From positions 3,025,501 through 3,089,500 of the forward strand of contig CM034390.1 in NCBI GenBank assembly GCA_019925095.2: a stretch of 64,000 nt of DNA, written 5' to 3'. Below are positions 1 to 10,540 of this stretch, piece by piece. The notes below the pieces were generated by a model. That model ran no database searches. It was given only the letters and a program-made list of their open reading frames with translations, and was not told where the DNA came from. A program made the translations under genes and the position numbers. The stretch's first letter is position 1. Each line of letters opens with the position of its first letter. The DNA is from Dendrolimus kikuchii. Lineage: Eukaryota; Arthropoda; Insecta; Lepidoptera; Lasiocampidae.

Positions 1-480
1 ACGGAGATTAACGCCGGCGTGTACACTGTACATAGTAAACAGCTGATTGTTTATGTAAACGCAAATGACCGGACACAGAACAAAGCATATGGGTACACAA
101 CGTATCGTGTTCTGGATATTGGTTACTGCTTCGACATGATACGTGGAACTGTATGGATCGAATGAAGATAAATATTGATGAATATGATACTAAGGCCCGT
201 TTATACATTACTCATAAGTGAACCGATACGGAAGCTTATAATGGTAATCGGGTAAAATTGAAATATTGTGCGAGTATACAACTGCTAGTGCAATCGAACT
301 GATTTGCAGTAAGTTGAGCGGATTATCAAATGTTTTTTAATAGCCTATATGAAGCACGCAGAGAGCTTTAAGAGCAATTGAAATCTTTTATTACATGCCG
401 ATGACCTACGAAAAGTAGAGAGAGGCATACGCGCATGACATGGCGCGCCACAAACCGGAGGTATGTCTAGCTTGAGGACC
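1..480. other. Intergenic sequence, nothing recognised
   Basis: AT-rich sequence with only short chance open frames on either strand. I see no repeat of this stretch elsewhere in the window and no coding signature. Confidence 0.5.
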
Positions 481-760
481 CTAGAGATACTTTCTGATGG
501 CCGCAATAGGGCGGGACCTCTCGCTTCGTAGCGTCGTAGGCGAGATGCTAATGTAGAAAGGGAGAATGGCGAGAAGGCGGTTGCTTCCTTCTACGAGTAT
601 GTTATGTCCCAGAAACAGGTGCCCGAAAGACAGCAGGAGGAGGAGCTGGCGGACCCGCAGACAGCGAACAGGCGTCGGAGGCGTAGCTCCCTGCGACGGA
701 GTGGTGTCGTGTCGAGGTTGAGGACCTCCTTTTGAGGGCATGCCTACAGTATATCTCATG
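481..760 (+). pseudogene. Degenerate coding-like remnant, possibly LINE-derived
   Basis: This stretch is more GC-rich than its surroundings. One plus-strand frame reads as a charged protein C-terminus: a segment beginning ENGEKAVASFYEYVMSQKQ, then an Arg/Ser-rich run (RRRRRSSLRRS) and a stop near 735. The frame is broken upstream by an in-frame stop. I do not recognise the family. The composition suggests the tail of a transposon protein, but this is weak and it could be a chance open frame. Confidence 0.25.
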
Positions 761-827
761 GCACCTCACAATGATACGGAGGGACGGTGGAAGGTTGTAG
801 GGAAAACTTACATGTAGCAGTTTGGTG

Positions 828-1148
828 TTTATTACTTTATTTACTTTTATCGCTGAAGCACAGCAGACCGGCTGACGGCCCAACTGTGATGGAAAGTGGT
901 TACCATCGCCTATGAACATTAGCAATATCAGAGATGCTACCAATGTGCTGCCGGCCTTGAAGAAGAAACTGGAACCTGGCCACCGGAACACAATTCAAAG
1001 TTGTTATGGCGGCATACTCTAGACCAAACTGGTAGCCATTCAATCGGGCGAATGCCTTTACCTACTACCTGGCTGTGGGTTGTTTTGTCGCTTCTTAGGA
1101 GAGTTCGCCCCAACGCAGGAATTAGTATTTTTTTCCGTTCCTGCACGG
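828..1148 (-). repeat. Family A LINE 3' end (copy 1, diverged)
   Basis: Family A is a ~300-bp dispersed repeat found about 16 times here. Its sense strand begins near CCGTGCAGGAACGGAGAAAG and ends CTGCAATAAAAAA, so copies that begin with a T-run on the plus strand lie on the minus strand. The AATAAA-like end plus A tail marks it as the 3' end of a retrotransposed RNA, probably a LINE or a SINE using a LINE end. This copy is the most diverged of the nearly full-length ones. RTE fragment B1 follows 27 bp later. Confidence 0.7.
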
Positions 1149-1174
1149 AAGAGTTTTTTATTAACATAACTATT

Positions 1175-1386
1175 ATACATACATACATAACTTCACGCCA
1201 GTTCCCTTGCGGGGTAGGTACGAACAACAGAGCGGCATTCAGGCTTATTCTTACACACCTCACTTGCTTCTTTGACATTTATAGCTCTTGTCATGCACGC
1301 TCGTCTGTTCTTAAGGCTCCTGACATCACCCTCCGCTAGTACACGATCAATTTGATCATGGAAGGTGTGTCGTGGCCTTACACGAC
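1175..1386 (-). mobile_element. Family B RTE LINE 3' fragment (copy B1)
   Basis: Family B is a 5'-truncated RTE-type LINE found at some 17 places. The longest copies encode the C-terminus of the reverse transcriptase protein, including RNTEVRKRVGL, RWFGHVERMHDERM and RSRGRPRHTFHDQI, ending ...VRAYPARELA-stop. They finish in ATGT tandem repeats, the short tandem tail typical of the RTE clade. B1 is an antisense copy with substitutions and a broken frame at its inner end. Confidence 0.75.
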
Positions 1387-1704
1387 TACATACATTAAAC
1401 GAGTAAAACGAGGAATTCACTCGTCGCTATACAAAATAAATAAGTCAGCGGCAGTGTGAGGCAGTATGACTTATTTAACTCTGTCAAAAACTTTTAAATT
1501 ATGTAACAGGTCAGTATTGCACACTATATCAAACCGAAAAAAAAATACTTGAAGATCGTACTGAGGACACTTGCAAGTAAATTGCATGTAAACAGCAGTT
1601 TTATAGTGCGCGACAAAATATAGAAGACTATTCAGATTAGCTGCAGAAGAGTGCTCGAGATCTGGTTTTGTTTCAAATGCATCTACGAGTATTAGCTAGA
1701 CTAC
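1387..1704. other. Intergenic, nothing recognised
   Basis: AT-rich sequence between two repeat clusters. No ORF, repeat or motif that I can support. Confidence 0.4.
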
Positions 1705-2018
1705 ATTTTTTTTAATGCAGGAGATCAGCAGACAGGCAGACGGCCCACTTGATGGAAAGCGGTCACCATCGCCTATGGACATTTGCAACACCAAAGGTGC
1801 TACAACTGCGCTGCTGCTCTCTTAAGGGAGACTGGAACCTGGTCAATAATGCCGGAACACAACTCAAGGTTGTTATGGCGACATACTTTAGACCAGGGGT
1901 GGTAGCCATCCAGTCGGGCAAGTGCCCTACCACCTGGCTGTGGGTTGTTAAGTCGCCTCTTACGACAGGCCGCCCGGCCGCAGGAAATTGTATTCTTTCT
2001 CCGTTCCTGCACGGATAA
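1705..2018 (-). repeat. Family A LINE 3' end (copy 2, near full length)
   Basis: Begins with a T-run (the A tail of the minus-strand element), then GCAGGAGATCAGCAGACAGG, and ends at CCGTTCCTGCACGG. Both strands hold ~70-100 codon open frames that recur in other copies; they reflect shared ancestry, not independent genes. Confidence 0.8.
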
Positions 2019-2266
2019 AAATATACAATGCTAACGTCATAATACATAATGCTTGTAAATGTCATGTTCATTCAGACAGAGTTTTTACATAGTGTATTTT
2101 CTAAAAATATTTTAAATTCATCATGGAATGCTATAAGAATTACAAGGCATTGGTGACCAAGGATCTTAAGACGAATATTTTTGCAGAATCGCTAGGTGAA
2201 ATTGACACATATCTATATTTTACAGGCAAGACATGGCACGAGGTTAATTTAAACACTTATGTATAA

Positions 2267-2340
2267 TTAAACTACGTTTTAACGGTTTTAAGCGTGGTAT
2301 TTTCTTTGACTTTTATTCCGACGTTTCGTACTTTTATTGT
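2267..2340. repeat. Family C terminal fragment (Penelope-like end)
   Basis: Contains ACTACGTTTTAACGGTTTTA followed by CCGACGTTTCG, the terminal sequence shared with the elements at 4926, 11508, 27768 and 40028. Only one end is present, so this is a fragment. Confidence 0.6.
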
Positions 2341-2940
2341 ATGTATTAGTTGCGAATACGGAAGAAAACTTGTCATATCCGTAATACAAATCAGCTATAG
2401 TGACTATTTTAACCCACATGAGGGTCTAAAGGGTCTGCATTTGGACGCTTAATGAAATTGACACGTGTCTAGATATATTGGTGGGTAAGAGACATAAGTT
2501 CCACTTTATTTTGATACTTGTCATCATGCTCGTAATACGATTATGCGAAAGCGGCCGTTTTAGGCTTCCTGATCTGATTTACAGACTATCATTCAATCGG
2601 TGCACGTCCTTGGGTATCTACAGCGAATGAATTTAAGGCCAATGTTGTTTTTACGTATTTGTTCATGTCCCATAATATGTCAAAGTTGGAAGGCTCACTC
2701 ACCCATGAGGGGGTCATCACAGAAGGGGGTCGTGCGTCACAAACACAATGTGGGCTGATAGCAATTTGTACATGCGACTATTGAACTCTGAACATTGTTA
2801 TCATTATCAGACTCCATGTACTTGTTACTATTTATCTAGCAGTAGACATTAAAATGAACGATTATATCAAACTAATAATTTTACTCGTTATTATAATAAC
2901 TAAAGAAATTTTGAACAAGAACTTTGATTTTTAAAACCAA
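2341..2940. other. Intergenic, nothing recognised
   Basis: Mixed-composition sequence without long frames or internal repeats. No supported feature. Confidence 0.4.
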
Positions 2941-2953
2941 ATAAAACAAAGAA

Positions 2954-3237
2954 TGGAAATGTGGAAAGAATGCATGATGAAAGAATGACTAAACAGATAT
3001 ACAATGCAAAAGTGGATGGATGCAGAAGTCGTGGAAGGCCATGACACACCTTCCATGATCAAATTGATCGTGTACTAGCAGAAGATGATGTCAGGAGCCT
3101 TAAGAACAGACGAGCTTGCATGACAAGAGTTATGAATGTCAAAGAGACAAGTGAGGTGTGTAAGAATAAGCCTAAATGGCACTCTGTTGTTCGTGCCTAC
3201 CCCGCAAGAGAACTGGCGTGAAGTTATGTATGTATGT
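2954..3237 (+). mobile_element. Family B RTE LINE 3' fragment (copy B2)
   Basis: 5'-truncated copy that starts at the RTE segment encoding ...ERMHDERMTKQIYNAKVDG and runs into an ATGT tail. It is bracketed by a 13-bp direct repeat ATAAAACAAAGAA (2941-2953 and 3238-3250), which I read as the target-site duplication. The reading frame is no longer intact. Confidence 0.85.
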
Positions 3238-3354
3238 ATAAAACAAAGAAATGAGATGAAAATGGTTCAAATTTTTACTGTATTAGAAAGAGTAAACTTT
3301 TGCAATCATAAATCTACATTCAAACGCTTAATTAAACACATTAGTTGTCCATTA

Positions 3355-3700
3355 AATAAAACTAGTGGTTGTCTGTGGTCGAAATTCCACTACAATAAAT
3401 AATTTAAATTATAAGTTTGAACATTATTTTATTTATTTATTTAAAGACTATACTTCTATGATCACAGATATCGCCAAGGCTACACTGTTAATTTGACTTT
3501 AACAATAAACAAAAGAGTATATATGCGTGTGTGTGTGTCAAATACATGGTAGTGTGTGTAATGCTTTTTTTATTGATTTAATGTATTTATAATGAATAAT
3601 TTAAAAAAAAATATTAGCATTCTGCACTCCTTCTCTATATAAACTATAAGTGTGCGAAATTTAAAAGTTTTTGCTTCACGTACTAATATAATGATTTGTT
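3355..3700 (+). repeat. Family F interspersed repeat (copy 1)
   Basis: Shared with 12750-13060 (same orientation) and 31490-31800 (inverted). The hallmark is ATCACAGATATCGCCAAGGC, then a GTGTGTGT stretch and a TTTTTGCTTCACGTA segment. No coding capacity. Probably a non-autonomous element; its class is not evident. Confidence 0.65.
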
Positions 3701-3985
3701 GCAGTAAATAGAATTATATTATTCTTCACATGTAATTTATATTATTATAATCTATTTAATTATGTATATCTATAGTAGTTTATTATTATTATCTCTTTAA
3801 TTATATTTAATTACAATGGAATTAGTTTTAATTATTATTTAATTTTAATGTCTCCTTAGACACCGAGATCGCTATAAACGATAAGACCGCCCATTGTTCT
3901 AATGGAATCATATTCATATTAAATTATCTAGGTTTAAATTATGGTGAACAATAAAGAGTTTTCATTTTTTTTATTTTTTTTTATG
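3701..3985 (+). mobile_element. CR1-group LINE 3' end, truncated copy
   Basis: Matches the 3' untranslated end of the intact LINE at 45.3-49.9 kb (reverse strand there). It starts GTTGCAGTAAAT and passes through TCTCCTTAGACACCG, GAGATCGCTATAAACGATAA and CCCATTGTTCTAAT to AACAATAAAGAG. Only the non-coding end is present. Confidence 0.75.
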
Positions 3986-4390
3986 TAAGTATAGGTTTGC
4001 GTTTGACCACTGTCTCACCTGATGTTGAGTGATGACGCAGTCTAGGATGGAGCACGCTTACCTAGGAAATACCTATTCACTCGTGACTTGAAGACTTTAA
4101 GATTGTATTTGTCAGGAAAAACAGACTCCGGTAAATTATTCCACTCTTCGGCAATGCGCACCAGAAATGATGAAGCGAAACGCTTCGTTCTGACTGGTGG
4201 TGTTTCCACCATGTATCGGTGGCGCAATCCGGTGCGTCTGATTGTCCGATCGTAAAATGGGGATGGAGGAATCAGCTCGTGCAATTCTAAGGAACACTCC
4301 CCGAAATGTATCCGGTAGAAGACAGTCAGCCGCGCGACTTTACGTCTATGCTCTAGACTCTGAAGTCGAGCATAAAAAAGGCGACCATTG
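3986..4390 (-). pseudogene. LINE reverse-transcriptase C-terminal fragment (family L)
   Basis: The minus strand has an open frame of about 80 codons (4284-4042) reading ...[20 protein letters not shown] and then [20 protein letters not shown]. This is the conserved tail found after the reverse transcriptase in CR1-like LINEs; the intact LINE at 45.5 kb has the equivalent ...AVRLWNSLPLKIRQ. The 3' flank CATCAGGTGAGACAGTGGTC is repeated in a second copy at 21925-22440. Upstream domains are missing, so this is a dead 5'-truncated copy. Confidence 0.7.
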
Positions 4391-4754
4391 CCGACCAGCT
4401 TCCTGGTCGTATATATTTATATATTACATTCATAGATGCAAAATAATATCGGACAAAATTAAATGTCAAAGATGTCGATTCTTTCATTAAAATTTTTAAT
4501 CACTTTTTCGCAAAATGGCTAGTTTATTTCGTTGATCACATCGCGGACTTCGAGTTTTACGGCTGCAATCAATTTGAACTCTGTATTTAATATAGTCCTA
4601 CAATAATAATCCAGTGGTGTTATAGCGGTGGACATTTGTCCGATATAATTTTTCATTTATAATTGCCAAACCTTGCTCTTTCTAATACAATAAAAATTTG
4701 AATCATTGCCATCTCAACTCTTTGTTTTAAAAAACAAACTTGTGGTTGAAAACT
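4391..4754. other. Intergenic, nothing recognised
   Basis: AT-rich sequence with no supported feature. Confidence 0.4.
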
Positions 4755-5165
4755 AGCTTCTGCCCGCGACTTCGTCCGCGTGGAATAGTTAGGAAAAAAA
4801 GTAACTTATAAAACCGCCAATTTTGAAATATTCTTTATTGGTGCTCTGCTCCTATAGGTCTTAGCATGTTGATATATAGCCTATAGCCTTCCTCGATAAA
4901 TGGACTGTCTAACACTGAAAGAATTAATAAAACTACGTCCTAACGGTTTTAAGTGCGGTAATTTTATTTGATTTTGGTTTTTCCAATGTTTCGGCCACTT
5001 TCAGTTCAACGTCGGAAAAACCAAAATCGAATAACATTACCGCGCTTAAAACTTAAGAAAATATTAACTGAAAGAATTTTTCAAATCAGAGCTAGTCCCT
5101 GAGATTAGCGCGTTCAAGCAAACAAACAAGCTCTTCAGCTTTATATATTAGTATAAGACTAGTTT
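4755..5165. repeat. Family K/E interspersed repeat interrupted by a family C element
   Basis: Starts with CTAGCTTCTGCCCGCGACTT, a repeat end also seen at 7563, and ends with GCAAACAAACAAGCTCTTCAG. It is split by the 141-bp element at 4926-5066, which is therefore the younger insertion. Confidence 0.65.
4926..5066. mobile_element. Short family C foldback element with 12-bp target duplication
   Basis: 141-bp element starting AATAAAACTACG and ending GAAAATATTA, flanked by the direct repeat ACTGAAAGAATT (4914-4925 and 5067-5078). The inside is palindromic: ATTTTGGTTTTTCC is answered by GGAAAAACCAAAAT. These ends match the larger element at 40028-40770, which carries a Penelope-like protein fragment, so this is probably a non-autonomous relative. 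Confidence 0.75.
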
Positions 5166-5404
5166 TGAAGCAGGTAAAATCATTTAAAAAAATTGTTTTA
5201 AACAAATTCATAGGTACGTCTTTCTTATTGAAGTTTGTTAGTAATTTTTGAAGGAAATAAATTTATTTCTTTAAACTTTATATTAGCAAAATTGTAATAT
5301 TAATTTAATTATTTTACAAAGGAGGGTAGCGTTAATGAAAAAAGTGCTTGAAACGCTTTCATTACCAGAAGCGAGATGTCAAGTGTCCACTGTACCTTTT
5401 GTTT

Positions 5405-5640
5405 TTACTTTTTTATTATCATAAGCAGGCTAGCAGGCAAACCGTCCATCTGATGGAAAGCGGTCACAGCCGCCTACAAGCGTTTGCAACACAAGAGGTG
5501 CTGCCAAAGCGTTGCCGGTGTCGAAGAAATTTTATAACACACTTTTCAAATGACCCATGTCGTAGCGCAGAGAAAAATCCTCGGCGGGAGGTTCCCTCCA
5601 AGTCGGTATTGTACGCGGGATAAACGTTCTGGAGAACCGT
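5405..5640 (-). repeat. Family A' repeat (variant 3' end)
   Basis: Resembles family A at GGCAAACCGTCCATCTGATGG but then diverges into GTAGCGCAGAG...GGTTCCCTCCAAGTCGG. The same variant occurs at 25234-25396 (opposite strand) and 42211-42800. Probably the end of a related LINE subfamily. Confidence 0.55.
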
Positions 5641-6062
5641 TCCGTGTTATAGCATCGCAGTTCAAGGAATTAATTTTAGCTAAGTGTGGGAATGTGGGAC
5701 TCGAATTAAAATTCGGTTGGAATTACTATAGAATTTATTAGAACTATACAAACACGTACAACACAGGTACAAATATAACTGGACGCAATCAGTACAACCT
5801 GCACGATTCAATAACACGCGCAAAGTCCGTCACTTTACAGATTATCGAATGTACACGTCTTGCTTTGATCGTGGTTCTCGCTAGACTGCCTCACCCTTCC
5901 GTTCGGGCATTCCTTTTATCCTGTACAAATACAATATGTCTCAACGCAAAACAATAATTCCCAAGAATTAGTTCGACACACCTGTCTAATGACTGCCATA
6001 AAAGATTACAATACACAATAGACTGTTTTTCTTAATTACAAATTTTAAACACAAAGTAAACA
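5641..6062 (+). repeat. Left part of the dispersed element that carries the 218-bp array
   Basis: The end of this stretch (CTTAATTACAAATTTTAAAC and AACAAAAGAAG) is repeated at 30240-30300, where a single diverged unit of the following array also occurs. The array therefore seems to have grown inside a dispersed element. No protein coding is evident. Confidence 0.5.
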
Positions 6063-7150
6063 AAAGAAGTCCAAATGCGGAAAGATAATAAACTGTTCTT
6101 TATGGCAGGCAGGTGTGCATTTGCTTTTGTCGGCATGTAACAATATTACGTAGTGCAGGGTGTAGTGACTTTTGAACACTTAGTTAAACTAGTGATCACC
6201 TTTACGACATTGCATAAAGTTCACGTAACAAATCTACGTAGTTCTTGCAACAAATTCTTAAAATTCCGTCAACAGTTAAAAAAGAAGTCCAAATGCGGGA
6301 AGGTAATAAACTGTTCTTTATGGCAGGCAGGTGTGCATTTGCTTTTGTCGGCATGTAACAATATTACGTAGTGCAGGGTGTAGTGACTTTTGAACACTTA
6401 GTTAAACTAGTGATCACCTTTACGACATTGCATAAAGTTCACGTAACAAATCTACATAGTTCTTGCAACAAATTCTTAAAATTCCGCAGTTAAAAAAGAA
6501 GTCCAAATGCGGGAAGGTAATAAACTGTTCTTTATGGCAGGCAGGTGTGCATTTGCTTTTGTCGGCATGTAACAATATTACGTAGTGCAGGGTGTAGTGA
6601 CTTTTGAACACTTAGTTAAACTAGTGATCACCTTTACGACATTGCATAAAGTTCACGTAACAAATCTACATAGTTCTTGCAACAAATTCTTAAAATTCCG
6701 TCAACAGTTAAAAAAGAAGTCCAAATGCGGGAAGGTAATAAACTGTTCTTTATGGCAGGCAGGTGTGCATTTGCTTTTGTCGGCATGTAACAATATTACG
6801 TAGTGCAGGGTGTAGTGACTTTTGAACACTTAGTTAAACTAGTGATCACCTTTACGACATTGCATAAAGTTCACGTAACAAATCTACATAGTTCTTGCAA
6901 CAAATTCTTAAAATTCCGTCAACAGTTAAAAAAGAAGTCCAAATGCGGGAAGGTAATAAACTGTTCTTTATGGCAGGCAGGTGTGCATTTGCTTTTGTCG
7001 GCATGTAACAATATTACGTAGTGCAGGGTGTAGTGACTTTTGAACACTTAGTTAAACTAGTGATCACCTTTACGACATTGCATAAAGTTCACGTAACAAA
7101 TCTACATAGTTCTTGCAACAAATTCTTTAAATTCCGTCAACAGTTAAAAT
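6063..7150 (+). repeat. Tandem array, five units of about 218 bp
   Basis: Units begin AAGAAGTCCAAATGCGG near 6063, 6281, 6498, 6712 and 6930. Spacing is 218 bp except for one unit with a 4-bp deletion (CCGCAG instead of CCGTCAACAG). Units 2-5 are nearly identical; the first differs by several bases, for example GGAAAGATAATA. The unit has a 72-codon frame that recurs in step with the period. It shows no domain and is a by-product of the repeat. A satellite or minisatellite in the making. Confidence 0.9.
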
Positions 7151-7459
7151 ATTAACTTCTTCGACATTTTAATTTCTTTGATAGCGTTGATGTTGTGTTT
7201 GTAATGCCGCAGTTATTCTAAATAAATGTCATAATAAATAATGACACCTATTTGAATAACCATAGGGTTGAGAATAACTGGATAGTGCGTTGACCGCTAT
7301 ATGAAGACTGGCTGGACCGGGCTCGGGTGAAAGGAATATGCTTCGTTTGTTATGTAGGTTCTGAGACTCAATATATTTATTATGTATAATGTGAAGAAAG
7401 TTATGCATAGCTATTTAAATATTCTTATTAGCCGTCATATATAACTACGGTTCTTACGG
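7151..7459. other. Intergenic, nothing recognised
   Basis: AT-rich flank of the tandem array; no supported feature. Confidence 0.4.
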
Positions 7460-7557
7460 TGTGTAAGAATGGGTCTAAATGGCGCTCTGTTGTTCGTGCC
7501 TACCCCGCAAGGGAACTGGCGTGAAGTTATGTATCTATGTATGTATGTATGTATATA
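7460..7557 (+). mobile_element. Family B RTE LINE 3' fragment (copy B3)
   Basis: Very short copy: GTGTGTAAGAATGGGTCTAA through AAGTTATGTATCTATGTATG. Only the last ~75 bp of coding sequence and the tail remain. Confidence 0.8.
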
Positions 7558-7562
7558 TAACT

Positions 7563-8060
7563 ACTAGCTTCTGCCCGCGACTTCGTCTACGTGGAATAGT
7601 TAAAAAAACCCTCCCGATTTTAAAACATTCTTCATTGGTGCTCCGCTCCTATTGGTGTTAGCGTGATGATATATAGCCTAATTGTTTTTAATGTATAAAT
7701 TGTTTTATTGTATGATGATGATACCGGCAATATACTTAATTAAGTGCATAAGTTGTATAATAAGCTGTTTAAGTAATTAAAGTTTTTTAACTGTCCCACG
7801 GGAACTCTTTAATTTTCCGGGATCAAAAGTATGCTATATGTTGACCAGGGATATAAGCTACCACCATACAAAATTTTATTTAAATCGGTCCAGTCGTTTC
7901 TGAGATTAGCCGGTACAAACAGACAGACAAACTGAGAAACAAAAAAAATTGAAAAAAAAAACTAAATTAGTTCTATTTCACTTCTTACATCCCCCTGACT
8001 CGGTTTTTAGCATTTTTTTTCATTTTACAGAAATTTGACCTCTACAATTTTATTATGTGT
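7563..8060 (-). repeat. Family K/E interspersed repeat, uninterrupted copy
   Basis: Runs from CTAGCTTCTGCCCGCGACTT through GACTGGACCGATTTAAAT-like sequence (here reversed) to CATCCCCCTGACTCGGTTTT. Other copies lie at 14395-14560 (partial), 32830-33815 and 41050-41890. This copy preserves the sequence AGTTGTATAATAAGCTGTTT, which is the unoccupied version of the B12 insertion site at 41.36/41.73 kb. The class is not evident; no coding capacity. Confidence 0.7.
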
Positions 8061-8448
8061 ATAGATATTTATGCGTTTGAGTAAATGCAATTTAACTACC
8101 ATGCCTAGTCTTTTAGATTATTATACTTAAGCGTTCTGAGGTGCTTTTGTAAACTAAAGCCTACGCTGCTTCAAATTTGGCTCAAGCTAAAAAATATAAA
8201 CTAAAAGCATTTTAAAAAGTTATGTCAAATTTAAAAATGCAAATAAACAATGCTCACAACCAGGCCCGAAGTATATCACGTCGCCACTGAAATATATAAC
8301 TGACAGGGGGAAGTTCATACAACTCAATTTTATAAGTAATTAATAATAGATTACGGCTATGTAATAGTTATAGAGTAAAATCGAAATTAAATCTAAGAAC
8401 ACACACAAGGAAATATTATTCAATTGACCAACACCGGCCCAGTGTAGT
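8061..8448. other. Intergenic, nothing recognised
   Basis: No supported feature. Confidence 0.4.
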
Positions 8449-8526
8449 GTCATTTATTGGTAAAAAATATCTATGTAGGTAGTTAATAAAAATCAGTTGC
8501 AATCTGACAAACAATGGTTTCATTTC
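8449..8526 (+). repeat. Left member of a 78-bp direct repeat
   Basis: GTCATTTATTGGT... through CAAACAATGGTTTCAT, repeated at 9152-9229 with about 4 differences, 703 bp apart. Confidence 0.75.
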
Positions 8527-8652
8527 ATGGTGACAGAGGTGCGCATTTTTAATTAGAATTCTGTTCAAAATAGTAATATTCGAATCATAAATAACGTGTT
8601 TAGTAGTGTGTCGTCGATTTTAACGTAAAAAAAATGTATGTGTATATATGTA

Positions 8653-8980
8653 TTTTTTTATTTTTTTTTATTGCAGGAGCTCAGCAGACAGGCAGACGGC
8701 CCACTTGATGGAAAGCGGTTACCATCGCCTATAGACATTTGCAATACCAAAGGTGCTTGCTACAAATGCGCTGCTGCTCTCTTAAGAATTACTGGAACCT
8801 GGTCACTAATACCGGAATACAAATCAAGGTTGTTATGGCGACATTCTTTAGACCAGGGGTGGTAGCCATCCAGTCAGGCAAATGCCTTGCCACCTGGCTG
8901 TGGGTTGTTTTGTCGCCTCTTACGACAGGCCGCCCGGCCGCAGGAAATTATATTCTTTCTCCGTTCCTGCACGGATAAAA
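8653..8980 (-). repeat. Family A LINE 3' end (copy 4)
   Basis: T-run, then GCAGGAGCTCAGCAGACAGG through CCGTTCCTGCACGG. It lies between the two members of the 78-bp direct repeat at 8449 and 9152. Confidence 0.8.
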
Positions 8981-9151
8981 ATGTATGCATATGTTTAATT
9001 ATTATTCTTTGCTTTATTAGGTATGAAACAAGTTTTATAAGGTGATTGGTAATAGTATTTTAAGTTAAATTTAATTTTGGTTTGTGTTTAATACTTTCTT
9101 TTGTTTAACTCTTATTTAATGGATTTCTTCCTTTCGATGGGAAAGATGTAT

Positions 9152-9229
9152 AGTCATTTATTGGTATAAAATATCTTTGTAGGTAGTTAATAAAAATCCG
9201 TTGCAATCTGACAAACAATGGTTTCATAT
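9152..9229 (+). repeat. Right member of a 78-bp direct repeat
   Basis: Partner of 8449-8526. The pair brackets a family A copy, but the repeats are much longer than a normal target duplication. Confidence 0.75.
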
Positions 9230-10050
9230 CACCCAGGACGCTTAGGCACTTGGAATCAGGAATCTTGAATCTGTAATTGTAATGCGTGGTCGCGCCTTGA
9301 CGCAAGTCGAAAGTTGCTAATGGTTTTTATATTCATAAAGAAGACCGCGAATGCGTCAAATAAAACATCTGTAAATTCCCGATATATATGCTAATGTGTT
9401 TTTTATCCATGATTAATCAAATAATATATATACTGGAAAACACTTGGCAAATAAGTGTCGCAATCATGATCAATTATACTACTTTGAACCACTTTTTTGG
9501 TAGTCAGCGCTTCAGGACACCTCCACTAAGACCCGATAAAGTGTGCTTATTCAAGACCGTTCTATTGTATGGAGGTGAATCATGCATTGTACTTGAGTTA
9601 CAAAAGCAAGCGCTGTGTATTGCAGATATGATTATGTAGTGGAACACTTACAAGCCAATGGATGGCGCTGTGCAATAACTGATGTCACAAACGTTTCCCG
9701 AAACATACAAAGAATATATACAAAAATTTCAACTATAACAGATGGGCCTAGGCCTGCGAGGAACAACATTAGCCTCGCCGGAAGATCTTCCTTCAAGACG
9801 GAGGAGCATTCTATCTCGCTCCTCCACCCTATACGGGTCACCCCCTTCAATTATGATGCTGTGAATATGTGGAGTCATGCGCAAGAAATAGGTTAGGAAC
9901 TCCCGCATCAGTAACATTCTTCATGTTTATGACATAGCAAACTGTTTTCATTAGTTATTTTGTGTCAATAATAGAATGTAGATATTCCACTTGAAGATTT
10001 TGTCACTGGCTCAATTGGCTAACATATATCGGGTGTTTGATTTTATTTAC

Positions 10051-10448
10051 AAAATCTGCGGAGTGATGCTCGCGGACCGCGTTCGTAATACCGAAGTAAG
10101 AAAGAGAGTTGGTCTGAAAGAGAGTGTCGGGGTGAAGGTAAGGAAAGGAATGCTCCGGTGGTTCGGGCATGTGGAAAGAATGCATGATGAAAGAATGACT
10201 AAACAGATATACAATGCAAAAGTGGATGGATGCAGAAGTCGTGGAAGGCCACGACACACCTTCCATGATCAAATTGATCGTGTACTAGCAGAAGGTGATG
10301 TCAGGAGCCTTAAGAACAGACGAGCGTGCATGACAAGAACTATGAATGTCAAAGAAGCGAGTGAGATGTGTAAGAATAAGCCTGAATGGCGCTCTGTTGT
10401 TCGTGCCTACCCCGCAAGGGAACTGGCGTGAACTTACGTATGTATGTA
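10051..10448 (+). mobile_element. Family B RTE LINE 3' fragment (copy B4, open frame)
   Basis: Encodes ICGVMLADRVRNTEVRKRVG, then RWFGHVERMHDERM and RSRGRPRHTFHDQIDRVL, to PARELA-stop at 10431, all in frame, followed by an ATGT tail. These residues are the segment after the reverse transcriptase palm in RTE-clade LINEs. Flanked by the 10-bp duplication TTTTATTTAC (10041-10050 and 10449-10458). The copy lacks the catalytic RT motifs and cannot be autonomous. Confidence 0.85.
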
Positions 10449-10540
10449 TTTTATTTACGAGATACTACAGTTTACTATACAATCAAACTGAATAAGAGTC
10501 ACTTACTCTGGTACGGCCATTTTATGAAAGCCGGCTAGTT

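Noticed and set aside
6153..7021. Repeated 72-codon frames as a possible peptide gene family
   Set aside because: They recur only because the 218-bp unit is tandemly repeated, one unit loses the frame through a 4-bp deletion, and no codon-level conservation or domain is visible.
6063..7150. CRISPR-like array
   Set aside because: Units are contiguous 218-bp repeats without spacers, in a eukaryotic context.
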